From Synechococcus sp. RCC307 (GTDB taxonomy: Bacteria; Cyanobacteriota; Cyanobacteriia; PCC-6307; Cyanobiaceae), in NCBI GenBank assembly GCA_000063525.1, contig CT978603.1:1917105-1981104 (forward strand): 64,000 bases of DNA, written 5' to 3'. Shown here piece after piece: positions 20,347 through 30,098 of this stretch. The position numbers and the translations under genes are program-made. Position 1 is the stretch's first letter, and each line of letters opens with the position of its first letter. Below the pieces are notes generated by a model, which was given only the letters and a program-made list of their open reading frames with translations, searched no databases and had not been told where the DNA came from.

Positions 20347-22937
20347 AGCACGGTGAAGTCGGTGCCAGTCGCCAGCAGGGTGTCTTCGCTGAGGCTTCCG
20401 TTCCGGGCAAGGTCGGTGCCCGCCAAGGCGTTGAAGCCAACGGTTCGCGATTCACCCGCTCCGATCGACTGCCCCCAGTCCGCACCATTGAGCTCATAGC
20501 GATAGAGGTCTCCCGAGAGCTGCTCGGTGACCACCTCAACGCCCCAGGCTTCGCCATAAAAACGGTGGGCGCTGGTGAAGCTCAAGGCCCAGTCGTCCAG
20601 GGTTTGATCGCTCTGGTTGGTGACAGTGAGTGAGGCCGTAAAACCACCCCACCAAAGATCACCACTGACCTCAACATCCACAGGTGCACCCACCACGGGA
20701 TCAATCTCGGCAGGCCCCTCCTCAGGCAGCAGCGGACCGGGGAACGGCACCGGTTGCGGCTCAGGAGTGACCACTCCACCACCGGCCAAATCCTCCAGGT
20801 TCTGACCCAGCGGATCGCCTAGAGCCACGATGCCTTGGTAGTAGTTGATGACCGTTTGATCAGAGACCTCCAAGGCAGGCCATTGGGGCCAATCAAAGGT
20901 GTCATTCATGAACGGCTGGTTTTGATCCCAGCCCAGCACCGTGAGGTGATTGATGTCATGGGCAATTGCAACACCTTCAACATCCAAAAAGCCGTGGGTG
21001 CGCCCATGCATCCAGCCCCCGTAATGGGGCTCCATCTTCAAGGTGTTGATGAATGCGTCCTGCAGGCCGCTCTGCTGGATGTAATCGGCAAATCCTTCAT
21101 GGCCAAACTCACGAACCATCGCCATCACATCGCTCTCTGAGCCAAGCCGCGCCGTGCGCTGAATGTCAGCCAGGATCTGCGGGTCGTAAGCCTCATCAGC
21201 AATCCAGCCCACCTTCGCGCCTTGCATCGCATACCAAAGGCCAACCCCTTTGGTGTCATTGCCCCAGGCTTGGGAGTTATTGGTCAAACCTTGGGAAAAG
21301 GCCCACTCGCCCACCGTCTGAATCTCAACAGCATCCAAGCCAGCAAAGGCACGCAAGCCGTTGTAAGCAACCATCGCTTCTGTCGTGATCGCCGTGCGAC
21401 CACCCACCAACTCAGTGTGCTCTGAATTGTTGTTAGAGCCATGGAAGGTGCCCCAACTAGTGATATCGATGTAGTCACCTGATTGAGGGGAAGCAGCCAT
21501 GCCGTGGTCATGGCCGCTGTGGTCCATCTCCGAATGATCCTCAGAGCCGTGATCCATCACAGGCTCCTCAATGACTGGATCAGGAACTTCAACAACTGGA
21601 GCTGACTCCACAGCTTCAATAACCTCAATCGGCTCTGGCTCTGCAGCAACAGGCTCAGGCTCGGGGTCAACAACAGGTGCTGGAGTCGGTTCAGGATTCA
21701 CTGCTCCGCCTCCAGCCAAATCCTCCAGGTTCTGACCCAGCGGATCTCCCAAAGCCACGATGCCTTGGTAGTAGTTGATGACCGTTTGATCAGAGACCTC
21801 CAAGGCAGGCCATTGGGGCCAATCAAAGGTGTCATTCATGAACGGCTGGTTTTGATCCCAACCCAGCACCGTGAGGTGATTGATGTCATGCGCAATCGCA
21901 ACACCTTCAACATCCAAAAAGCCGTGGGTGCGCCCATGCATCCAGCCCCCGTAATGGGGCTCCATCTTCAAGGTGTTGATGAATGCGTCCTGCAAGCCAC
22001 TCTGCTGGATGTAGTCAGCAAATCCTTCGTGGCCAAACTCACGAACCATCCCCATCACGTCGTTCTCTGAACCAAGCCGCGCCGTGCGCTGAATGTCAGC
22101 CAGGATCTGCGGGTCGTAGGCCTCATCGGCAATCCAGCCCACCTTGGCTCCTTGCATCGCATACCAAAGGCCAACCCCTTTGGTGTCATTGCCCCAGGCT
22201 TGGGAGTTATTGGTCAAACCTTGGGAAAAGGCCCACTCGCCCACCGCCTGAATCTCAACAGCATCCAAGCCAGCAAAGGCACGCAAGCCGTTGTAAGCAA
22301 CCATCGCTTCTGTCGTGATCGCCGTGCGACCACCCACCAACTCAGTGTGCTCTGAATTGTTGTTAGAGCCATGGAAGGTGCCCCAACTGGTGATGTCGAT
22401 GTAGTCACCTGATTGAGGGGAAGCAGCCATGCCGTGGTCATGGCCGCTGTGGTCCATCTCCGAATGATCCTCAGAGCCGTGATCCATCACAGGCTCCTCA
22501 ATGACTGGATCAGAAACTTCAACGACTGGTGCCGGCACCGGTTCATCAACAACCGGTTGTGACTCAGGCTGAGGAGCCACCTCTGGCGAGGCTGAATCAC
22601 CAGCTATTAACAGCTCTTGGCTCAGGGAGCCAGTGACACCGAGATCAACACCTTGCTGGCCATTAAATCCAACCGTAACCGAGCCGCCTGCTGGAATCGC
22701 AGCCCCCCAATCAGCGCCGCTGAGGGTGTAATGAAACAGGCCGTTATCAAGGGGCTCAGCCTGCAACGTGGCACCCCACGGCGCTGAATTCAATTGATGC
22801 GGACTCTCAAAGCTGTAGCTCCAGCCACTGAGGGCAGATCCAGTGGTATTGGTAATCGTGATTTCGGCTGTAAATCCGCCCCACCAAATGTCTCCAGCCA
22901 CAGCAACACTGAGGCCTGATGGTGTTGATAGCGCCAT
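20343..22937 (-). CDS. CBM2 - duplicated unknown domain - CBM2 protein, probably secreted
   Basis: An 864-residue modular protein. Residues about 8-112 and 752-857 are CBM2-like carbohydrate-binding domains (GDIWWGGFTAEITITN and GDLWWGGFTASLTVTN, each later with ADWG, an IxAGxS loop and VGFN). Between them are two copies of one 276-residue unit, at residues 136-411 and 446-721, differing at only four positions (S/P, A/T, N/S, G/A). Each unit opens with a His/Asp-rich stretch (MDHGSEDHSEMDHSGHDHGM) and continues with many histidines, for example FGHEGF, PHYGGWMHGRTHG and AHDINHL, which could bind metal. Pro/Glu/Val-rich linkers separate the modules. There is no N-terminal signal peptide and no GGxGxD repeat; the C terminus ends in DFTVL, acid then hydrophobic, as in many type I secretion substrates (inference). 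I cannot assign the repeated core to a catalytic family. It sits between core genes and looks like an accessory insertion. Confidence 0.9.
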   Translation of the reverse strand: MALSTPSGLSVAVAGDIWWGGFTAEITITNTTGSALSGWSYSFESPHQLNSAPWGATLQAEPLDNGLFHYTLSGADWGAAIPAGGSVTVGFNGQQGVDLGVTGSLSQELLIAGDSASPEVAPQPESQPVVDEPVPAPVVEVSDPVIEEPVMDHGSEDHSEMDHSGHDHGMAASPQSGDYIDITSWGTFHGSNNNSEHTELVGGRTAITTEAMVAYNGLRAFAGLDAVEIQAVGEWAFSQGLTNNSQAWGNDTKGVGLWYAMQGAKVGWIADEAYDPQILADIQRTARLGSENDVMGMVREFGHEGFADYIQQSGLQDAFINTLKMEPHYGGWMHGRTHGFLDVEGVAIAHDINHLTVLGWDQNQPFMNDTFDWPQWPALEVSDQTVINYYQGIVALGDPLGQNLEDLAGGGAVNPEPTPAPVVDPEPEPVAAEPEPIEVIEAVESAPVVEVPDPVIEEPVMDHGSEDHSEMDHSGHDHGMAASPQSGDYIDITSWGTFHGSNNNSEHTELVGGRTAITTEAMVAYNGLRAFAGLDAVEIQTVGEWAFSQGLTNNSQAWGNDTKGVGLWYAMQGAKVGWIADEAYDPQILADIQRTARLGSESDVMAMVREFGHEGFADYIQQSGLQDAFINTLKMEPHYGGWMHGRTHGFLDVEGVAIAHDINHLTVLGWDQNQPFMNDTFDWPQWPALEVSDQTVINYYQGIVALGDPLGQNLEDLAGGGVVTPEPQPVPFPGPLLPEEGPAEIDPVVGAPVDVEVSGDLWWGGFTASLTVTNQSDQTLDDWALSFTSAHRFYGEAWGVEVVTEQLSGDLYRYELNGADWGQSIGAGESRTVGFNALAGTDLARNGSLSEDTLLATGTDFTVL
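20775..21602 (-). repeat. internal tandem unit, copy 2 (second in the protein)
   Basis: Second copy of the 828-base unit, encoding residues 446-721. Differences from copy 1 are uneven: 22 of the 28 lie in the left 445 bases (end of the domain), while the right part contains identical runs of 97, 141 and 118 bases. That pattern suggests recent partial gene conversion between the copies. Confidence 0.95.
21705..22532 (-). repeat. internal tandem unit, copy 1 (first in the protein)
   Basis: This 828-base segment encodes residues 136-411 of the CBM2 protein and matches the segment 930 bases to its left. By my hand count the two differ at 28 positions, so about 96.6 percent are identical, and only four residues change; most differences are synonymous. 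The two units are separated by a 102-base linker coding for Pro/Glu/Val-rich sequence. Confidence 0.95.
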
Positions 22938-23046
22938 GGCGTTAATCGGAGATTCAGCAACATCAGCAACCTAAAAATGAGCCGCTGCTGAATGAACCCG
23001 TCAGCTGAAGGGTTTTACCTGAGGATTCACTGAGTGCTGCCTGAGA

Positions 23047-24627
23047 TCACTTGGGCTGCGGCAAGCGCGGACAGGCCTCCACCAATTCACGGGTGATGGC
23101 CGCTGCTGGTGCCTGCAACATCACATCACCAGGTCCCTCTTCCACGATGCGGCCCTGATCCAGCACCACGACGCGGTGACAAAAACCACTGGCCACCCCG
23201 AGGTCATGGGTGACAAACAAGATCGCAACACCGAGCTGTTGCTGCAGTTGGCGCAGCAGTTGCAGCACTTCGGCCTGCACCTCGGCATCGAGCATGCTCA
23301 CCGATTCATCGCAAAGCAGCACAGCCGGTTGCAGCACCAACGCCCGAGCAATCGCGACCCGCTGCTGCTGACCACCGGAGAGCTGCCGGGGCAGGCGTTG
23401 CGCCAAGGACGCATCGAGCCCCACCGACGCCAACACCGTGCGGGCCTGCTCGCGCGCTTGGCCCGGTGATGCCAAGCCATGGATCAACAACGGATCGGCC
23501 ACCGCATCGATCACGGTCATGGCTGGATTGAGGCAAGCCAGCGGGTCTTGAAACACCATCTGCAACCGCTGGCGGGCCTGGCGTAAGTCCTGCCCCTGCA
23601 AGCGCCGCAAATCCCTGCCCTGCAGCATCACCTCACCACCACGGACAGGGTTGAGCCCCATCAAGGCGCGGCAAAGGGTGCTCTTGCCGCACCCCGATGG
23701 ACCAACGATGCCCAGGGTTTCCCCGGCATGAAGGCGCAGGCTGATCCCATCAACCGAGCGCAACCACTGCGGCTGCCAGGGCCAACCACCGAGGCGATGC
23801 CAACAGCGCAGTTGATGCAGCTCCAGCACCACCGGTGTGGCTGGAGCTTGAGGGGTCGCCCCTCCCTCCCGTTGCCGGGCCGCTGCCACCAAGCGTTGGG
23901 TCAGCGGTTGCTGCGGCTGAAGCAACACCTCTGAAGCCGATGCCTCCTCCAGCAAACGACCGTCCTGCATCACGGCCATGCGCTGACACCAGCGGCCCGC
24001 CATGGCCAAATCGTGGGTGATCAGCAACAGCGCACTACCCGCCTCTTGGCACAGCCCCGTGAGCTCAGCCATCACCTGGCCAGCCACCGCCACATCGAGG
24101 CTGGTGGTGGGCTCATCAGCGATCACCAGCGGCGGTTGCAAGGCCATGGCCAAGGCAATCGCCACCCGCTGGCGCATGCCACCACTGAATTGATGCGGAT
24201 AACTGTTCATCCGCTCTGGGCCAATGCCCACGCGCTGCAGCAGCTCCTCGGCCCGCGCCGCCTGGGCCCCATGGGCCGAAAGGGTGTCGCGCAGGTGATC
24301 TCCAATGGTGATCAGCGGATTGAGGCGGGTCATCGGGTCTTGGAAGACCAGACCAACTGCCTCACCCCGCAGACGGTTCAACGCCCCGCGCCGCAGGCGC
24401 CGGGGATCACTGCCCATCAATTCCAGGCGCCCCTGGCTGCGGCTGCCTTCCGGCAACAAGCCCAAAACGGCCCTGGCAACGGTGCTTTTGCCACAACCGG
24501 AGGGCCCCACCAAGGCCAACCGCTCACCGCGCTGGAGGCTCAAGGTCAGCCCATCGAGGGTGGGATCAGCGGAGCCTGGGTAGGCCACCACCAGATCCTC
24601 TAGCTGCAGCACAGGGGCTAACTCCAT
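23047..24627 (-). CDS. fused two-domain oligopeptide-type ABC transporter ATPase (DppD-DppF like)
   Basis: A protein of 526 residues containing two complete ABC ATPase domains of the oligopeptide/nickel class. Each has the Walker A GPSGCGKST. The first half has the signature FSGGMRQRVA and Walker B VIADEPTTSLD; the second has LSGGQQQRVA but a divergent Walker B region LLCDESVSMLD. In the usual system the two ATPases are separate proteins energising two permeases and a binding protein; none of those is nearby, so the gene is an orphan here. The start is uncertain: ATG 24627 gives the family-like MELAPVLQLEDLVVAYPG, ATG 24675 adds 16 residues, and the longest frame overlaps the divergent rel gene. 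Confidence 0.9.
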   Translation of the reverse strand: MELAPVLQLEDLVVAYPGSADPTLDGLTLSLQRGERLALVGPSGCGKSTVARAVLGLLPEGSRSQGRLELMGSDPRRLRRGALNRLRGEAVGLVFQDPMTRLNPLITIGDHLRDTLSAHGAQAARAEELLQRVGIGPERMNSYPHQFSGGMRQRVAIALAMALQPPLVIADEPTTSLDVAVAGQVMAELTGLCQEAGSALLLITHDLAMAGRWCQRMAVMQDGRLLEEASASEVLLQPQQPLTQRLVAAARQREGGATPQAPATPVVLELHQLRCWHRLGGWPWQPQWLRSVDGISLRLHAGETLGIVGPSGCGKSTLCRALMGLNPVRGGEVMLQGRDLRRLQGQDLRQARQRLQMVFQDPLACLNPAMTVIDAVADPLLIHGLASPGQAREQARTVLASVGLDASLAQRLPRQLSGGQQQRVAIARALVLQPAVLLCDESVSMLDAEVQAEVLQLLRQLQQQLGVAILFVTHDLGVASGFCHRVVVLDQGRIVEEGPGDVMLQAPAAAITRELVEACPRLPQPK

Positions 24628-24695
24628 GGCGAGCTGCTGACCACGGTTGGGATTCTGCTCGCCGCTGAATACCATGACCTCAGTCTGACGGGGCC

Positions 24696-27017
<2,322 letters not shown>

Positions 27018-27018
27018 G

Positions 27019-28275
27019 ATGGCCTGGCCATGGCTGCTGCTGCTCGGGGCAGCGCTGGGACTGATCTCCCTGCCCTATCAAGCCCTCTCCAGCCTTGGGC
27101 TTGCCCTGCAGCAACACCTTTGGCTCAACAGCGAGAGCGTCTCCGCGGTGGCTGTGGCGCTGGTGTTTGCCTCATCGCTGGCCCTGGTGCTGCTGGGTTG
27201 GGGCCCCCTTCAACGGGCCCGGGGCGGCGGGCTAACACCAGTGATTGCGCTGCAGGAGAACGCCTCCGATCAAGAGGCATCGCTCTTGCAACAGCTCAGC
27301 CTGCGCACCCAACTCCAGCGGTTGCCGCTGATGGCGCTCACCCATCTCGGTGGATTGACCGTGGGCATCGAATCACCCTCGGCCTCCTTGGGCGCTTCGG
27401 TGCTGTTGGCGATCCGTCGGCGCTGGCCACAGTTCACGCCACTGGCTGCGCTGCCGCTGCCCATGCTTTGCGCCATTGGCGGCGGCGCTGGCTTGGGCGC
27501 GGCCTTTCGCTCTCCCCTGCTGGGGGTCACCTACGCCATCGAAGAATTGGGCCGCAGCGCAGGTCGGCGGTTGGTGTTGCCCGTCTTGCTGCTGAGCGGC
27601 AGCGGTGCGGCCATCAGCCTCTGGCTTGGTCCCAGCATCACCAGTGAGCCGGCCGTGGCGGGCATGTTGCCGATGCGGCTTTGGCCCCATGCCCTGCTGG
27701 TCTGCGGGTTGTGCAGCCTGCTGGGAGCGCTCTTCGTGCGGATGCTGGTGCCACTGGCCCGGGCCATTAAACGCGCCCTGCAACGCCAGCGACTCTTCAC
27801 AGCTGTGCTGATTGCGGCTGGCCTAAGCGGCATCGCCATCGCCAGTGGGGGCTGGAGCTTGAACGATGGAAGCCTGTCGCTGCAGGCGAGCCTGCATGGC
27901 GAGATCGGGGGCGAGCCCAACACCTTGCCCTGGCGCTTTGTGAGCTCGCTGCTGAGCATCGCGGCCGGCGCCCCAGGGGGGCTGATGCACGACACGATGA
28001 CCCTGGGAGCCTTACTCGGGGCCCCACCAACCGATGCAGCGATCACCGACAGCATCAGTCAAGCCCAATTGGGAGCCATTGGCGCGGTGAGCCTGTTTGC
28101 TGCCGCCTGCGGCACTCCTTTGTTCTGCGCGATGTTCGTCTTCACGCTGCAGGGGGATGCAGCGATGCTGCCGGCTCTGCTGCTGTGCAGCGCCGTAGCG
28201 ACCTCCTTGGCGGCCCCGTTACGCGGTGCCAGCTGGAATGAACGGGGGGCCTCCCAATTGCTGCATCCCCACTAA
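27019..28275 (+). CDS. ClC family chloride channel or H+/Cl- exchanger
   Basis: A 418-residue polytopic membrane protein. The selectivity segment GIESPSASLGA aligns with the ClC GREGP motif and keeps the gating glutamate; GAGLGAAFRSPLLGVTYAIEEL matches the second signature and keeps the internal glutamate pair associated with proton coupling, which would favour an exchanger. The third region GAPGGLMHDTMTLGALLG corresponds to the GxFxP helix but is altered (GLMHD). The length is near that of prokaryotic ClC proteins without CBS domains. ATG 27019 immediately follows the spoT stop, so the two are likely cotranscribed. Ion specificity is not determined. Confidence 0.88.
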   Translation: MAWPWLLLLGAALGLISLPYQALSSLGLALQQHLWLNSESVSAVAVALVFASSLALVLLGWGPLQRARGGGLTPVIALQENASDQEASLLQQLSLRTQLQRLPLMALTHLGGLTVGIESPSASLGASVLLAIRRRWPQFTPLAALPLPMLCAIGGGAGLGAAFRSPLLGVTYAIEELGRSAGRRLVLPVLLLSGSGAAISLWLGPSITSEPAVAGMLPMRLWPHALLVCGLCSLLGALFVRMLVPLARAIKRALQRQRLFTAVLIAAGLSGIAIASGGWSLNDGSLSLQASLHGEIGGEPNTLPWRFVSSLLSIAAGAPGGLMHDTMTLGALLGAPPTDAAITDSISQAQLGAIGAVSLFAAACGTPLFCAMFVFTLQGDAAMLPALLLCSAVATSLAAPLRGASWNERGASQLLHPH

Positions 28276-28340
28276 GTCATGACGACCTATCGACCTGCTG
28301 GCCAGGCCGACCAAACTGGGACCACATTGCGGAACCGCCG

Positions 28341-28736
28341 ATGAGCAGGCCAGTCTTCACGCCTCGCGACCGCTGGTTGGCTGTGGTGGGGCTAGCGGCC
28401 AATCTGCTCGGATTGATTGCAGCATCAGTGGTCATTGGCTTGCCTGACCCCTGGCACACTGCCAATTTGGTGCTGGCCATTTCCGCCTGGATCCCCACCG
28501 CAGTCGTGGGGATCATTGCTTGCATCGCTCTGATTAGCCGGCGGGGCTGGGGCATGGTGCTGGCCTTGGTGGCGCTGGGTCTTCAGCTGTTGGCGCTGGT
28601 GCCCTACGGGATCGTTCGCCTCAGCCTGCTGGCCTCTGAGCGATCCCAAGGTCTTGTGGCTGTGATTTCGCTGGTGGTCGCCGATGTGCAACTGATCGTC
28701 TACTGGTCGCGAGCCCTGAGGCGGCAACGTCCATGA
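28341..28736 (+). CDS. small four-helix membrane protein, unknown function
   Basis: A 131-residue protein with four hydrophobic segments: residues about 12-32, 42-66, 70-94 and 103-122. There is a short basic start (MSRPVFTPRDRW) and a basic C terminus ([11 protein letters not shown]). I recognise no family. It lies 65 bases after the ClC gene, and its stop overlaps the mnmE start (ATGA at 28733), suggesting translational coupling with the tRNA modification gene. Confidence 0.75.
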   Translation: MSRPVFTPRDRWLAVVGLAANLLGLIAASVVIGLPDPWHTANLVLAISAWIPTAVVGIIACIALISRRGWGMVLALVALGLQLLALVPYGIVRLSLLASERSQGLVAVISLVVADVQLIVYWSRALRRQRP

Positions 28737-30094
28737 GCCTGGCGGCGCGCGACGACACCATCGCAGCGATCGCCACGGCAGTCGCCGCTGGCGCCGGCAG
28801 CGTGGCCATCGTGCGGATCAGCGGCCCGCAAGCCGAAGCCATTGGCCGCCAACTGTTCCAACCGGCTGGCAAGCAGAGCTGGGAGAGCCATCGGGTGCTC
28901 TACGGCCACGTCAATGATCCAGCCAATGGCGATGTGGTGGATGAGGTGCTGCTGCTGCTCATGCGCGCGCCGCGCAGCTTCACCCGCGAAACAGTGGTGG
29001 AGTTCCACGGCCATGGCGGGCTGGTGGCGGTGCAACGGCTGTTAGAGCTGGTCTTAGCGGCAGGCGCCCGCCGCGCCCTGCCTGGCGAATTCAGCCAGCG
29101 GGCCTTTCTCAATGGGCGCCTTGATCTCACCCGCGCTGAGGCCATCAGCGAATTGGTGAGTGCCAGGAGCCGCCGGGCCGCTGAGCTGGCGATGGCCGGG
29201 CTGGATGGGGGGCTGCAACAACGGATCGAGGCACTGCGCGATCAATTGCTCGATCAGCTCTGCGAGCTCGAAGCACGCGTGGACTTCGAAGAGGACCTGC
29301 CCAGCCTCGATGGAGCGGCGGTTTGCACGGCCTTAAGAGACGTTCAGCAGGCGTTGGATCAACTGGTGCTCGACGGGCAGCAAGCCCAGTTGCTACGCGA
29401 TGGCTTGCGGGTGGCGATTATTGGCCGGCCCAATGTGGGTAAAAGCAGCCTGCTCAATGCCCTCAGCGGCCACGAGCGCGCCATCGTCACCGATCTGCCG
29501 GGCACCACGCGCGACCTGTTGGACTACGACCTGGTGCTCCAAGGGGTGCCGATCACCTTGCTCGACACCGCCGGCATTCGCTCCACCGCCGATCGCGTTG
29601 AGCAACTCGGCATTGAACGCAGCCGCGCTGCTTTTGCCAGCGCTGATGCGGTGGTGCTGCTCTATGACCTCAGCCGTGGCTGGAGCCCTGACGACAGCGC
29701 GCTGCGCAACGAGGTGCCAGATGGCACGCCCCTGCTGGTGGTGGGCAACAAATCGGATCTCGCTGCTGAACCTGCAACGACGCAAGGACTGGCGATCAGC
29801 GCCCGCAGCGGACTGGGATTGGCCGAGCTGAGCAGCGCACTGCTCAAGCTCTGCGGCCTCAGCGGCGAGGGGCAGGGCTTGCTGCTGGCGCTCAATCAAC
29901 GCCAATGCGATCTAGCCGCCGCGGCCTCAGCCGCCTTAGGGCGCAGTCAGCAGGCAGCGCGCGATGGCTTGCCCTGGGATTTTTGGACCATTGATCTGCG
30001 CGAAGCGATTCGCGCACTCGGCGAGATCACCGGCGCTGAGATCACCGAAGCCGTGCTGGATCGCGTCTTCTCGCGCTTCTGCATCGGCAAGTAG
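28733..30094 (+). CDS. mnmE: tRNA modification GTPase MnmE
   Basis: With MnmG this enzyme installs the aminomethyl-type group on wobble uridine 34. It is 453 residues, standard length. The N-terminal folate-binding domain begins [25 protein letters not shown]; the G domain has G1 [14 protein letters not shown], the K-loop/switch [10 protein letters not shown]3 DTAGIR and G4 NKSD; the C terminus ends in the catalytic FCIGK. The ATG at 28733 overlaps the stop of the small membrane protein gene. Its own stop is 4 bases from the stop of the convergent permease. Confidence 0.97.
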   Translation: MSLAARDDTIAAIATAVAAGAGSVAIVRISGPQAEAIGRQLFQPAGKQSWESHRVLYGHVNDPANGDVVDEVLLLLMRAPRSFTRETVVEFHGHGGLVAVQRLLELVLAAGARRALPGEFSQRAFLNGRLDLTRAEAISELVSARSRRAAELAMAGLDGGLQQRIEALRDQLLDQLCELEARVDFEEDLPSLDGAAVCTALRDVQQALDQLVLDGQQAQLLRDGLRVAIIGRPNVGKSSLLNALSGHERAIVTDLPGTTRDLLDYDLVLQGVPITLLDTAGIRSTADRVEQLGIERSRAAFASADAVVLLYDLSRGWSPDDSALRNEVPDGTPLLVVGNKSDLAAEPATTQGLAISARSGLGLAELSSALLKLCGLSGEGQGLLLALNQRQCDLAAAASAALGRSQQAARDGLPWDFWTIDLREAIRALGEITGAEITEAVLDRVFSRFCIGK

Positions 30095-30098
30095 CCCG

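Noticed and set aside
20775-22532. The duplicated units as an assembly artefact
   Set aside because: An artefact would normally give identical copies. Here there are 28 differences, mostly synonymous, and the linkers on both sides differ.
20343-22937. RTX calcium-binding repeats or CRISPR-like repeats in the CBM2 gene
   Set aside because: No GGxGxD repeats are present, and the repetition is one long tandem unit rather than short regularly spaced repeats.
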